NCBI GenBank assembly: GCA_013399875.1
Contig: VXAZ01005708.1
Location: 310,049-374,048, forward strand
DNA: 64,000 nucleotides
From: Gymnorhina tibicen
Lineage: Eukaryota > Chordata > Aves > Passeriformes > Artamidae
Direction: 5' to 3'
Shown: piece by piece, positions 24,597-39,200 of the stretch
Position numbering within the stretch: position 1 is the first letter of the stretch
Layout: each line of letters begins with the position of its first letter
The notes under the pieces: model-generated
Seen by the model: the letters and a program-made list of their open reading frames with translations, nothing else
The model's database searches: none
What the model was told of the DNA's origin: nothing
Made by a program: the position numbers and the translations under genes

Positions 24597-27500
24597 CATA
24601 AGACTTGGTTTTGCTGGAAATTCCATAATTATTTTCCCTACATTCCTTGCTTGTACTCTGGGTGAATATGGTGAAGGTTCTGATCTTTACTGTCGTGTTC
24701 TCAGCACGTCCGATCCCTCTTTTCGGGAGAGCTCCATTTTGCCATTAGTACAGGGTGCTCAGTCAGGAATAGAGTTTTTTCCATAGTCAAGGGCATTGCT
24801 TGAGCATACTAAATAGCTTTGGTTCAAAGCACAGACCTGTCCATTTTTACGAGTACTCATTTTGGTGCCTCACAATCAAGCTGTTTGATGTAGGCAGTTA
24901 CTATGACTTCTGCTCATGAACATGCTTTGTTCCTCAATCTCCTTCCAGAAAATAGGAAGCAACAGCCTGACAGCAGAAGGGAACAGAAGACAGCAGAAAC
25001 CTCTGTATCAGAGCTATCCTCATACATTTGCTTCCAGGTCTAGATGTACTTTTGGGCTCACAATTGCTTATTCCAATCAAGTTTTGTCATGGGAAATTTT
25101 GACAGACGTGGAGAATAACAATGTTTCTCACCTACAGTGAAATGTTCTGAAAGGCAAGATGCCTGGTGGTTAATTTTCTCCTTTTGGTAAATATGCATAT
25201 AGCCTGTCCTGCTTTTGACTCGGATGATATTTGAAGTATTTTTAGAGGCAACCACTGGCTAGACCAAACATTCTCCCTTTCCTGAAATAGTAGCTCTATT
25301 TTATGGTCTCTGAAGCATCCTGGTTTTCCCTGTCTCAACTGCAACTCAGTTCTGCTGATCTGCTCAAGCAGAGCTCTTCCCCACACCTTCAAGGATGCTC
25401 CCAATTCTACACAGCCCACCTCAGCCTTTCACTACCAGAGCTATATTTCAGTGAGCAGTACCACCTCGACTATCCAGCTCCTGGTCTCATCTGGACAGAA
25501 GAGAAAACAGTATGATGGTATCTCTCTCTACTCATCACAGATTTCTTGACAAAGAGATGGTCCTGGAAGAATGGACTTGTCCAACACAACCAGCAAGAAG
25601 AGATATGTAACAGGACAAGTTCATTCCTCCACGGGCAGTGAAAATTTTACACCGAGGATGGACCTGACTCTTCAGAGTGCTGGCTGAATTCTGTGTCTAT
25701 CTTTCAGATGAGTACCTAATGTACCTTGATTTCATTCAAGTTTAACAAAAGCATCATAGAGGAACAAGGTGTGCGTGCTGGAAAGGCACCAAATGGTGAC
25801 ATGTTTGTACTGTTGCTTGGCTAGAACAATACAGCATTTATCAAAAGTTAAACATTTACTCAAAACAGGGCTTCTGAACACTTTCTGTCACAGTGTAAAT
25901 TGCTGTAATACAGCATGAAGTTCCATACAGAGGAGCACACACAATGGAAGAGGTAAAACAATTCTGCTAACTAGACCCAACCCTTTTTGCCCTGTTTCTT
26001 TATTTCTGAGCATGGGAAGAGTGGGATAAGACTACTCCATGCTTGTCGTAAAGAAGATAATAAATTACAACAGCATCTTTTCCTGTTTGATTTCACCCTG
26101 ATTTAACTTAGTTAAGGAGAAAAAAATAACAAAGACAGTGGTACAACAGAGAAAGTAATTGACTTAGGATTTGCTAGCCCTGTGGCCTTGATCCAGTTTC
26201 AGCTTTTGTGTCTAGATGCCTAAACAGAAGGAAGAGTCAGAAAAAAAATTACACAGTCCAAACAATTGTTTGTACAGCACGTATCAGTAAAGTGTCGACC
26301 AAATCATCCTGCTTCTGGATGGCAAGGAATTTGCCCCAGGGTAGCAGACTGTGCCTTGGGCACCAGAAGTTTAAGGTCCTGGGATATAGAAATCCTTCTA
26401 CTGCCATTTCTCTGTTTAGAAGGGCAGCAGCCTGTCCCAAGAGGGGTCATAAAGCAGCCCTGCTACACAAAATCTGACTGGCTTTCTTTTAGCGTGCAAA
26501 CTTTAAGACTGGTATTGCTTGAACGCTGCACTGTCAGATGAGTGACGCTGATTTTCAGGAGTGCTCCAGCAAGCACTCAAGGAATTTAGTCTTTGCTTTA
26601 CTTGAGCCAGTTCATGAGAAACATATGCTGCCAGTCTCCAGAGGTGAGGGATTGACCTAAAACCCCTGAAAAAAAGGGCTGTAACTTGCATGTTCCTTCT
26701 TACTACCATTGCTCCAATGTTTATGCATTTATACACAAAACCAATATACGTGGACAAGTCATCTTAGATTTTTCCAGGGAGAAAAGTGACATGAAAAGCT
26801 CCCCCACCTCCCAAAGGGTACAAGCTGGCATTTGGACAACTGTAACTGAGATGAGCATAAAGCTGAAGAGCTTTTCCAAATGTACTGGCTGTCCTGCCCT
26901 ACCACCAGTGCTGTGTTTCTTCCCTTGTGTTGTCATCTGATGCAGACTCGAAGGAACGAGCCCATCCACAGAACTCAGGCAACACTGAAATGCATTTAGC
27001 AGGCGCCGTGGAGGCACTGAAATAATTACCTAACGTGCAAGGTCACAGTGTGCTGTACTAAATCTTCCCTGTATTGCAAACAGTCAATTTCTGGAGGACA
27101 AAAGCACAGGCAGCATTGTTTCGCTCACCTATTACAGCGGCCTCACCACCAGCATCACTACAAAAACAGGATATGTGATTAGAGAGGAAAATAATCTCAA
27201 TCTTACGCTCCGGCCACGGGCTGTCCATCCCTCCAGCTTCTCCCAGCGAGCACGGTGGTTTCACTTACACAGGGCTCGTGTTTCTGCCATCTGCCCACCA
27301 TATTGGTGGGGAGGTTTGAAAAAGGACGGAACAAAGCAGAGCTTGTCTCTCTCCACCAGCCAAAGAGAAGCCCAAACTGGCACCCAGCATGCAGTCTCTA
27401 CATCAACAACTAGTCAGGAGTCTGTGAAGGCTAAAAACAGCAAGAGATCTGCTTTCTAAGAAATAATTTAAACGGAGTTGAAGCTATATCAAGAGCTGGA

Positions 27501-28451
27501 AAAGGGCCTATTGAAAGAGTGGGGGGGAGGGGGCAAAGACCCCATCAACCACATGTGTGATAAAACTAAGGCAGCACAAAAATCCAGCTGACATGCAGGA
27601 ACCAAAGATTTATTCACACCCCTTTCTGCAGAGTTCCTTGACTTACAGCTACTGTAAGAAGCCTCTCCTAATTCCAGGTATTGAGTGGCTAATGGCATCG
27701 CAGGGGAGGCTTTGTCACAGTTACGTATTTTCCTGCTACAGCAGGCGGGAAGAAAAGACAGCTGCTGGGAAGAAACCGTAACTAAAACCCAAACATATTT
27801 GTCTGAAATGAGGCAACACACACAACAGCTCCATAAGATGAGGACGAAGAACTCCAGTATGATCAAAATCTTATCCAGAAATGGAAATTCTTTGCTGGGA
27901 ACTCAGGAGAGGCACTCACACAATTGTTATCTCCCATTCAGTTTGAGGCTGGGCAAGCCGTTAGGGCCAAACCCACCACTTTTGGTCAGCTGCTCAACAC
28001 TAAAAGTTGATACAGTAGTGATAACAGGTGTCTGTGTCATTAGTGTAAAATAAAAGTCTTTGAACAAACTAAAAGGAAATTTCCAAAACCAGACTTTATG
28101 TCAAAGGAAAACAAAAATACCACAGGGCGCTCCATCACTCACTCCCTCAGATTGGAGTCTACCTTATTTTCCAGTGAGTAGGGCCATAAAACAGTAAAAG
28201 CCCTAGAACTGGATCCCACAGAACACAGCATTTCTGAATAGCTACTTACAATCTGGAGATAAGTCCTAGCTGGATACTTACTAAACAGCTGCTGGCATAA
28301 AAATCATACGTAACACAAACCAACCAGAATACACACGCTGATCTTACCATCTCAAGGGGATTCACAGTCTACTGAAACACACAGCTTCTTCATCAGTTAT
28401 CAAAGACAGAAAAAGAAGGTGTGACTGCACACTGGAAAGACCTAATTGTTT
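24597..28451. other. Single-copy noncoding DNA
   Basis: No gene is supported. Frames around 26200-27020 and 27489-28053 lie on both strands over the same DNA and have no motifs. A G-rich run lies at about 27520-27535. Confidence 0.6.
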
Positions 28452-28466
28452 AAAAAAAAAAAAAAA
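28452..28466. repeat. Poly-A tract
   Basis: An uninterrupted A-run of 15 bases, ordinary low-complexity DNA. Confidence 0.8.
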
Positions 28467-31400
28467 GAGCAAATAAGAAGTATTAAAAGAAGCAATAAAA
28501 TGGAGAAGTGAAGCGACTCTTGTAATTTTCAGATCAAAATAAATCAACGTGGTCTGAAAATTAAAACCATCCCAGATTAAAACTCAGTCAGCCACACCAT
28601 TAGTACATTCCTCCCAGACCGAGTGGTCTGAGGAATTTATAAATTTGGCATCGTATAAAATGTGCTATTCCTGGCAGGTCTTCGAAATAGGGGAAGTGAA
28701 AAGGCCAGGAACACAGGCAGAGCAACAGGGCCAGCTTCAAGAGCACAACTGTGGGCTATTTGCTGGCATTTCCAAATATTTTAAGTCCCAAATCCAGAGC
28801 AGCAAAGAGCGTTAACAAGCTGTGCTAATCAGCCTCCCCTTGGATTAAGCTACAGCTCTGATACGTGCTGGGATTTGTAGGAAATCCACAGCAAGTTTAG
28901 TCTTGTAATATTTATGGGTAACAACATATAGACTTTTTTCATTCATTTAATTAAAAAGTACAAAAGTCACGACCTGAGACATCCCTTTTAAAAGGTTTAA
29001 TATGGACCAATTCTGAGCTACAAAACACTAAAACCTTTCCTTTTTCCATGCTAAGGCAACACTTCTGGAAAAAACCCAAAAACCAAAAAAAACAATCAAA
29101 ACAACAAACCAAATAGAAAATTCTTTTCCCACAAGGAAAAGCAGCTTTATGCACAAGATTATCTTTCACCAACTATGCAGATAGTCCACCTCAAGGGAAT
29201 GGAAGGGCTTGAGAGGCATCTGTCGCACACAGCAGCAGAAAGGTAGATGGGAAAGAAGAAATGAAAGACACAAAACCCAACAAACTCCCAAACTACCAGG
29301 GTTTGGATAGAAGGACTCTTGCAAATGACTGTATTTGCCCACAGCAATGACATCTACATTGGAAACACAAAGCTTTTCTCAGTTGGGCTTCATTTTTTAA
29401 CATTTGGAGCATTCATTGCAAGCATGCTGCTTCTTCCAGTGTTTAAGAACACGACATATTAGCAAAAGGAAGGAACTCACTTCAAGTACACAAAAAAAGT
29501 CCTCTACTGGATTTCCAAGTGAAGGCAATCGAAGGACTACAAAGTTACTGTTATCTGTTCAAACAACTACATGTCAGAGCATATCAAGTGTACCAACTCC
29601 ATCACACAATTCCAGTTCAGTTCACTGCCACAGATCCAATCTCCATCAACCCAAGAGATTGTGTCAGCCTTCATGAGTTACTCTTAGACATTGATCTGTG
29701 CATCTGTGACAGAAAGTAGCTCTACCTGTCACTCATTAAGGACTGAAGAAGTGAGAGCTTGATGCACAGCAGTCCCTCACTCCAGCAAAAGAGGCAGAAA
29801 TGCTACACTGTGCTTGGGAACAGTTTTGTCCTGCTTTTCTACAATTAACCAAATTTTTGCCCAAGATATCACGGGCCTAAAGCCTTGTTTCTTACTGAAA
29901 AGCATGTTGTGCCTATGAAGGTTGTTAGTATTCCAAAATGTGTTCAAGAGACATGAGCCACCTTATGGAAGTGCTTTGTGGCAGTCCTTGGCACGAGGTG
30001 GGAGGGTGAGCAACTGGGCGTTATGGACCGAAGGGAAATTTGCCTTCAGAAGTGTGCTCATTTAAAGATATTTTGGAACCAGTTCCCCAGCTGCTCCTGA
30101 CACAGACCAAAAACCCAGATAGAAATATACAAAACATCTGCCTCAGAAGACAAACAGGGGAACCAGAACCACTACAGCAAGAAAATATTCTCCAGTTTCC
30201 TTCTGCATCCCAACCACATTAGCTCTGCAGACCCTTTGGCATACCTGGCATCATGTCCCATCCCACTCCCTCCATCCCCTGAAGATCAAAAGAACATCTT
30301 TGATTTGCAGAAGATATAAAGTACATAGAAAGAAAAGATCCTTTAGATTTAGAGGCTAAGGAACCTATGAAATTCTCTATTTCTTAAAGCAAGGAAAGGC
30401 AAAGGCAATGGGATGAATCAGAGGTGCAACACAGATGTAAAAGCACAGACACTAAGAAGAAAGGAATGAAACAATAACCAAAGAATGAATTTCTTCAAAC
30501 TTCACACATCCTAATGCTGCCCACTTCCTTTGCACTCCCTCAGTTGAAGTTTTGTCCATGTAAATAAGCATGTGCAATGGGAATTCAGATCAGGACCTTC
30601 CTCCCATTACTGTATCTTGCATTTAATTGAAATGTGCAATCCCATGGAAGTCCAAACTTTAACCCATTTGGGTGGAGTGACTATTATTACAAGCTTCATA
30701 TTTTTCCTAAAGCTCCAGCTGCTGGAACTGTAAGACTCCGTGAGAATCCAAAGGTCTCAGTTGCAGGATTTTTGTTTTGTTTATTTTAAGAGATATCTCA
30801 GGTTCTCATGCTTGTGGAGAAATAAAAATAAATAAAAAGAAAAAGCTTAAAACCATGACTTGCGGGTTTATTAAAGGCTCAGAAACCAGAAGAGCAGAGA
30901 AAAATACTTTCCATATTTTAAAAAAAGCTTATGATTCTTTTAGTTTCCTAACTACTAACTTCTTGAGGTTTTTATTCTGCAATACTTTGTCTCCAATGAC
31001 TTTCTTTTCAGAATCAAACTATTCCTCAATAAAATGATAGAGGGCCTGTTCTTCCTGTAGCTTTCCTGAAGGTGATCATATTTGATGTGTCCAAAGTTAT
31101 TTCTCTTCCATGCATACAACAAGATGTAAAATTACTCCAAGGGTTAGTTTAGACCACAGTGCAGGAGATGAGGGGGAAGACACAGATCTGCTACAAGACT
31201 TCTTAGATAAAATACAAAAAAGGTAACAAAACATTTATGTAGCCTCAGAACAAAGGAACCAGGCCACAGTCTGTCATCAGGCTTGCACCTATCACCTAAT
31301 GAATGCCAACAATAAATGAAAGCCTGGAGAAGCAGAGAATATACTTGACTCTCCATGGGCATTTCTCTGGGAATTCACTAGAATGCCTTATCTGCAATAC

Positions 31401-33300
31401 CAACACCATTAATGCCAAGGGAAAAAAAATCACCCAACGCATTGCCTTAAAAATTGCTTCACTACTTTTTAATGGTGATTTCAAACTATTTTCAGACTAT
31501 GCTTTAAGTCTCATCACCTGGTTCATGTGGTTTATTTGGTTTTGAAAATGCCCTGTAGAAGCAGGGGAGCAGCTTTGTGATGCAATGTGTTTTACATGGT
31601 AGCACCAGATGACCGCACCAGCACCACAGCATGCACCAGACCACCTGTATCCCCTCCACCAGGAGAGTAAAGTAGTTGTCAGAACTCATTTTCTTCACAG
31701 ATGTTATGAAAGAAGTTGAGATACTCTTTGTCCAGCTCTAATGTTTTTTATATTTTCACGGAGAAAAAGAAAATCTTTTTTTCTAAGCAGTTTCCAGCTT
31801 CAGGGGTCTCAAATTACAGAACTGAAGCCCAATAAGCAACACAGGATCACTGGTGATAAAGATGAGAGAGAGGCAGAATGAAGTGCAAGCAAGAGAGCAC
31901 ACGTGTGTGTATGTATCATTATATTAAGCTATGCATAAGCACAGCTTGGCCAAATTAAGTTTTCAGTTAAGCTCCCATTACTGAAGCACAGACTACATGC
32001 AGTTAATTAAAAAATACCTTCTAATAATTCTCACAGAGTAAAGAAGACTACAGCTACACAACAGTGATGGAGACATTTACCAAAATTCACTCAGACCACT
32101 GTGCTGGCTAAAGAGGTTAAGCATTGGAGAAGAGGGCAGAGAGGTGCACTGCTATCTCACTGTTATGCTGCAATCCCAGAAAGCCTGGCTGGCTGAAGAG
32201 GAGCTACTCAGTTCACAGAGCTGCTTCAAAAAAAATTCCATCCATTTTCAAATGTGCTGCGAGGTTTCCTCTCCCTCCTCTGCAGTATCAAATGCTACAG
32301 CTGGAAAAGATATATAAAATGGGATGGAACCCTGACTCCTAACAGTCCAACCCCATTAATGAGAAGTTATTAAAAATATCTTATTCATTTCACCCACAAG
32401 AACACTTCCCCAAAAAATTTATCATCAACGTAGACCTTAGCCTGAATGGTAAAGCCAGTGATCAAGCTCAGCCTTTTCTACACAGACTGCAACACCACAG
32501 CATAATGCAAGCAGCATCTACTCTTGAAACATCCTCCAGTTTTTTAACATATCTAAGGAATTAACAATCAATTGCTTTCATCTTCAGGGCAATAACTGCT
32601 TAGGCCAAAGGAAGAAAGCAAGGAATTGTTTCATTTGGCATTCTCTTGTATCAGAACATTTACCAAACAGCTCTTACGTAGAATTTGTCATGGTGATTCA
32701 TTTTACTGCATCCAAGCCTGTTGTACTGCCCCAGTAGGTATTCCAACTACAAATGAGTCATAAAAACCCTGAATGTGGTGTTTCGTAGAAAAGCCTGAAT
32801 TCTCAATCAAAGGAGTTTCAAGAAAAAAATTAAAAGAAAAAAAAGAAAGTACCATTACTTGGGGGTGAGGGGGCTGGAAAAAGAAAAAGAATACATGAAT
32901 AAATAATGTGGAAGTAAACAAAGTCCTTGCCGTGTTGAGCACAGCTGTTCTACAGCATTTATAAAGTCTCTGGTTACAGAGTCAGGGCCATTTCCCCAAG
33001 GAAAGGAAAGCACTGTATTGCACAATATGGGAACATGCACACATAGGGAATATGCATTGACTTGTTAGCGCTGAGGAAAAAAGATTTTGATAAAATCACC
33101 AATCTACAACAATTCTAAACAACCAAACAACCTGAGGACTTGCACAGAGATGATTACACTGGAGTCAAAATTCTTACAGAGTCAACATTCAGCCTGCTGT
33201 GTTAGACATCTACCTATACGCAACCAATTTTGCCTCTTTGAAGCAGTTATATGGATTAGAGAGCAGCCTATTATAAAGTGCAGACACTGAGTAAATCATT
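28467..33300. other. Single-copy noncoding DNA
   Basis: No gene is supported. The stretch 28550-28960 is AT-leaning with homeodomain-type cores and could be a conserved noncoding element. The rest shows only short, overlapping, motif-free frames. Confidence 0.55.
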
Positions 33301-36300
33301 GCCCTTGCTCAGTTCTGAAACAGAGAACAAGCTGTTCCACTTTGCTCTGGACCTCTCATCCGTGTGCAGCGCGTGCACTGACTCCGTGTGTGTGCAATCT
33401 GTGCCCATTCCTGCACGGAGATGGGAAGGCAAGAAGTAAAGTAACAATTATGCTGGCATTAAAAGATGTCCAGCAAAGCGAGTCTGTAGGAAAGGGCTGA
33501 GGTACAGCACACTGATGGAACAGAGCCACAGCACGTCCGTGGGGTTGTTTAAACTGCATTAAGCCAGAGAGCACAATTGCCCATGGAACTCAGAGCAGTC
33601 CATACGCAGCGCAGCTCTCTGTTCTCTCAGAGCTACAATAAATAACCACAACAGCAGCAAACTAAGTGGGAAGTCATATTTTCCAGCAAGCATGACAGCA
33701 TGAGATACTTGCATTCATTCTCCCTCTCTGAAGAGGGCATATATGAACAGGTAGCTAAATGCATAACCTTACAAGACTCAGGGATAGCTCTTCGAAAGTT
33801 GCTGCACTGCAGCACAGAGCTAGTGCAAATATCCAAAACAATACAGCTGAAGAATCAGCCCGGGTTTGTTTTGCTCTGTTGGAGAAAAGCCTTAGTGCCT
33901 CTGGTAAGGAAGCCAGTTCAGTATGCCCATGTCTCAGGGCATACAGACATTCTTTGGCACAACGAAGTACCATAAACAACTATCTATCTATCCAGTGTTA
34001 GTTTGTTCAGATTTATTCACACGAGTCATTCCTTCTATTGAAAGACCAGGATTTCTGCCCAACATTTCCAGCTGATCCCGGTGTGACAACTTCATTCTGA
34101 AAATCAAAAATCCCTGCTTTCCAGTTCAAGAAAGCAAACCATTAGTCAAAGCAATCTCCTAGCAGTAAGAAACCACTGATTGAATTTTCACTCCACCCAA
34201 TTCAAAGGTCAGAGAGTAGTTTTCCATCCTACATTGCTCTGTACCATGCAGACCAGGAAGCTGAACCAAGTCTTCCACATCTGAAGCCAGTCCCTTAACA
34301 GCCTACCACGCATCTGCATGCTCACGTGCACACACACTCTCTCTGAGTTTCTTCAGAACTCTCTTTCATTTTCCCCTGAAAAAAAATAGCAAAACTGATG
34401 AGTCTTGCAAAATACTTTGGCTCCAAAACCAAAAAACCATTTCAACAAAATTCCAAGTCCAATTTTCTGAGCAACGCTAATATTGACATCAATTGTCAAG
34501 ATAACAAAACCAAAGTGCGCTGACAGAGTAATCAAATAATAGAAGACCGTGAGCTAATTAGGATGGAAAACAGACTTCTGTGGCATTAAGTTTGTATTGC
34601 TCAATGTTTGTGAGGTTTCAGGTGGTGTTAGACAGATCTGGAATCCTCACTCTTACACTGGCATGTGTCTAGAGCAAATGCTATGCACTCATCAAAGTTG
34701 CTCTAATATTTTCAGGAATGCAAAGATGAGCTAATAAAAATCAGATTTTAATTTTAACATAGCCTATTTTTTAAATCATCAGAAAAAGGGGTATTCTGTT
34801 TAGAAAGCCGTTTTACTTTCACTGACTGCAGGGATGGAAAAAAGAAAGAGAAAAGAGAGAAAAAAAGACTCAGAAGCCACATTCCTACTCCTCTGCCTTC
34901 TTGAATGACTCCATTATGAGGGTGAAAAGGAGACTTAATTAAATCAGTTCCACTTATCAACCAAACCTTACCTGTTTCTTTGCCAGAGACACCATTCCTT
35001 CTTGTTCCCAAAGGGGTGTTGAGAGGAAGGAGAGAGGAGCAGCAAAACTGGATTTTAAGTGCAGGAAAGCAGAGGGGGCTTTAACTTTCTGTTCCCAAAT
35101 GAAAAAAAACAGTGGAAAAAAACCCAAGCAGAGATATCAAGCGTTCATTAGTGCCAAGGCACCACTGCTACAACTTTTCTCCTGAAGATCCAGGATACCA
35201 CATGCAGAACTCTAGGATACTAAAAATAAGTAAATATTCTAAAAGGGCTTCTGCTGAATTGTACTTTCACAGCAGAAGCTGGACAAGGTCCAAGAAGAAC
35301 CATGAAACTGAGGCTTTCTGTATATTGCAGCCATTAAAATATGCAGCAAGTTAAAAGACTGCAAGGAAACCCTGTACTGTGGTAGCCCCTGCTAAACCTC
35401 ATAACCATCTCTTTTTCCTCAGCTGTTGTATGAGGGGAGAAAAATTATTACCCACTGAAAATCAAGAATCAACTTCTTTAAACAGATGAGTCAGCAGATG
35501 TAAACTTGAGCAAAGCTAATTCCCCAAGCTGCTGACATCACCACACACATACAGAGACCACCTAGGAATTACTGCAGGCATGCTACCGTCCTGAAAAACA
35601 TGGAATAAAAAGCAGAACAACCTCTGTGACTGTAGGTGTTGTTTCACTCTGATTACCCCGGGTAACAGAGCTGCTGATTACCTCAAATAGTCTGAGTGCT
35701 ACGCATTTTGCTCTTCAAAAGCTTTCATGTAGCATCACCTCACACCTAGCTGTTTGTGACAACAGGGTTGGCTCCCTGTGCAGACAAAAGAAGTCCCAGC
35801 ACTGGCAGGGGTTCCAGGGCAGCTGCTGAAAGCAAAGGGGGATCCACTTGTGCAGAGGACAGGTCACCTCTGCTCAGCCATGCTGCCAGCAGCAGCCTTC
35901 GTCCACGGCTTCGAGGGGGCTCAGGTATCACCAGGGATCGGCAGCTGGGGAGACTGAACTGTCAAATTCTATCACCCACAACCCGGAGTTTGGCCCAAAC
36001 TGAGGCAGCACTGCAGTCAGCTGTCTGGATTAGGAAAAGAAAAGAAACACAGTGTTTTCACTATGCTTGCTGCAAATAATATTAAAAGCTTGCAACTCTA
36101 TTACTCCCCATACAGCAGAAGAAAAATGCCATTATTAAAATCACTTGCTGATCAAACACCTATGATATAAGTTGGGCTTGACGAGAGCCACCCATGGAGG
36201 CCTGTGGGCAGATCCAGACACAGCCACAAGGCCACACATGTTTTGGACCATGCCAGACCTCCCCAGCCATGACACAACCCCCCCAAACTGGCTCTACCCC

Positions 36301-38500
36301 AAGTTTCACTTCTGCTGGAGGAGAGGGAAGGCCAAGGTCACCCATCCCTGAACCTCTGTGGGCTGCCTGAGCTTCACAAAGCTCATCAATTGCCCAGTTT
36401 GATAATAAATCACACTGCTGCCTCTGCCCCTGACATTACAATGTAGGTTCACATTCACTGCTGGACACACACCATGCCACTGCAGGATACCAATTTTCAT
36501 GAACAAAAGATCCAGCTAGTTAAACAGAAAAATAAATCTCAGCTGCTAATAGGAGGGAAGGGAATTTTCAGTCCAAATAGCTGCAGGATTTCTTAAGAAT
36601 TTTTTTTTCAGACCTAGAAGAGGCCTGTTATGCCAAGCACAGTAAGTTAAACCCACGGCCACATCTGAAATAGGCATCTGGCTTACTAATAAGAGACTCT
36701 GCATTTTGCACTTTACCTTCAGTATAAAGGAAAATCTCACCATGGCAATGCCCACAGATTTCACAAACTCCTTTTACTGCAGAAATGTAATACGACCTTA
36801 TAGACACAGAAAACAACATTTGTAATATGGACAATCAGAAAAGATCTCAGCAAATTGTATTTTATTTTGTCTACATCTTTAAACAAAGAGGAGAAAAAGT
36901 AGACTGAGCTGCTCACTATCTGTTTTGCAGATTAAGGTGACACTGACAAATGAACAGTCAATTTGCCAAAAATTCAAAGAATTAACTTTTTAAAAGGAAA
37001 CAGAGATACTGAACGTATTACAGCTGCCTATGACTTTATAATGCAAAGCAGTGTGCTGAACCATGGAAATCAGAAAGCCAAACCAACTTGGAAACAGATC
37101 AGTCTGCATTTCACTGTAAGCAGTAAACAGGAGAAAAGGCTTTGAGTTTTAGGGGTTTTTTTTCAAAGCATAATAAAACAGATAAAAAGCAACTTTTCCC
37201 ACCTGCCATCAAACTGACTATCTGCCTTTTGATATTTGTGTCTTTTACAGCAAATACACTATTTATCACTTTTCCTAGTAAGCATTCAGTGCCTCCCCAG
37301 TAACTGTGTACCCAGTTTATATTTGAAGTGCCTTTGCAACACACAAATTGCCTGCCTGAGAAAACAGCTAGTTTTTCTAATTCATCCCTAGTCAAACAGA
37401 GCACAAATTAAGAGTTTGACCATGTGACTACATATAGAAATCATCAGAAGATTAAGCATAGATGATTATACATTCTTAAAGCTTTAAAACTATTTCAAGC
37501 CCCAAGGTGTTTTAGGTTAGGACACTGTTCTTCATGGCTTGGGATTCTCTTCATGGGAATCTGCAAACAAAATACAAACAAACAAGAAGAAGACAGTACT
37601 CAGCTACTCTGGCAGGACTGTTCAAAGCCCTGTGCTGTATTTACCCCAAATGCCATTAACAGATGCTGTTGGTCCTTTGAACTACTCTAAGAAATACATA
37701 CGACCTTTCACAAGATCTCCTGCAAACTGATGTGGTCAAAATTAAGAACAGTAGTTTCAATTTTTACTAATATATAACCCCCTGGTCCCCACTTCCTGAC
37801 GCACTTTTGCACACTGTCCTGCCAGGGGATGGAAAAGAGTAAGGAAACACAAAGTTACCTAGCGTGACTTGGAACAGAGGGCCTCTGTTCGGATGTAAAA
37901 ACCACAGGGTGTTTTTAAAAAGTTGCAGGCTACCAGGACAGCTGATGGGAGGAACAGTGAGATTCACACCGAATGTCGGTGTCACTTCTGAGCTGTCACA
38001 CCGTGCACCACGGAGATAAACATTGCACATGTGAAATAATTGTCAGTTACTTCAGGCTGTCAAACATTTCAATGGAACATTGTCATCTCAGCGGCAGACA
38101 AGTAAAACAACTGTGTTTAAGCAAGTCTACATTCATCTTAAACACACCTCACAAAATCCCAGGGGCATGGAGAGAGGGCAAATAAAAAAGCACCCTTCAT
38201 TTGCCCTTAGAACACACTGAAAGTTCATGACAAAACCCTTAATGCCATGTTTTGTGCCCATTTGTGCAGCATACCTACCTAGCACCGCTAAAGTAACATA
38301 AATCCTTAAACCATGGTAGCACAATGCAGCTGTGTCTTAAAAGCCTTGTTATTTCAGCTGGCAGAGACAAGATGAAATTAAAAAAGAAATACACTGGTGC
38401 ATACAGAGCCTCAGTTCCACTGGCAGGATAGGCTGGGCTCATGTTTTGATTGTAGGATGGAGAAGATTCAAAGCCTCCCATGGAAACAGCTGGTGCCAGC
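33301..38500. other. Noncoding DNA with two GC-richer patches
   Basis: No gene is supported. The patches at about 35740-36000 and 36170-36490 are richer in G and C than their surroundings. The second contains an AATAAA at about 36405 and might be an old LTR-type remnant, but no ends or target duplication can be set, so it is not called as an element. Confidence 0.5.
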
Positions 38501-38689
38501 ATGGCACTACTCTGTTTTTAGGGAAAATTCCTTGACTGACCATCCAGGAGCCACTCTGGCAATCACCCTCATGCCACCTGAGCTGGGATGAAAGCCCCTT
38601 TGCAGCTACACACCCCACACTCACACAGGCAGAACAGGTCTCCTCACTAGCTCTATGCCACGTTTCCCATAGCAGAGTCTCAGACCTCT

Positions 38690-39200
38690 GCATCCTTAAA
38701 GCAATTTATTCATGGCACAGCAGCACAGAAACCGCTTGAGTTGATGTCTTCGAGGAGGGAACCCGGACAAAGGAACCCCTGGGCTTTTATACATTCACAA
38801 TCTAAGCACAGGAAAGTCTGGGATCTTCCTGTTGTTGAGTCTCTGGCTCCCTTTGAGTCTGTGAGTGTCCGGTCACCTGGACGTGCCACAGGTCCCCATG
38901 CCCTTTATTAAGGAAAGGGTTGGCAGTTCACAGCCTCCTGTCTCGGGCCCCCACCCGAAGCTCAACCTGCAGCTCACACAGCAGCTGCACCCCAAGCTCC
39001 CTGCACTGAATGTGTTCCTCAGCACTGTTAGTTTGGAACATGGACATCTGGGGCACTTAAGTGGGTCTACAGCCACCCTGGGGATGCCAACCATCCCCCA
39101 TCACAACAGCTCAGATGCACCTGTGTACTTAAAGCTCAGGAAGGGACCCCGGCTGTCCCTGCTGAGGACCAGGACTTGAAGGAGGCCCCTTCAAGAAGCC
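38690..39200 (-). mobile_element. Probable LTR of an endogenous retrovirus-like element
   Basis: Read on the minus strand, there is a TATA box (GTATAAAAGCCC, at about 38794-38783). About 75 bp further on there is AATAAA (38710-38705). That spacing is what an LTR with a short R region would show. The plus-strand DNA to the right (38800-39200) is GC-richer than its surroundings and would be U3. The stretch to the left of 38705 would be U5. I could not find TG...CA ends with a matching target duplication, so the borders given are only approximate and the element may reach toward 39850 on one side or 38500 on the other. No gag, pol or env frame is visible. A chance pairing of TATA and poly-A signals cannot be ruled out. 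Confidence 0.4.

Noticed and set aside
36170..36490. Possible old LTR with AATAAA
   Set aside because: GC-richer texture and one poly-A signal only. No TATA box at a fitting distance, no TG...CA ends and no target duplication were found.
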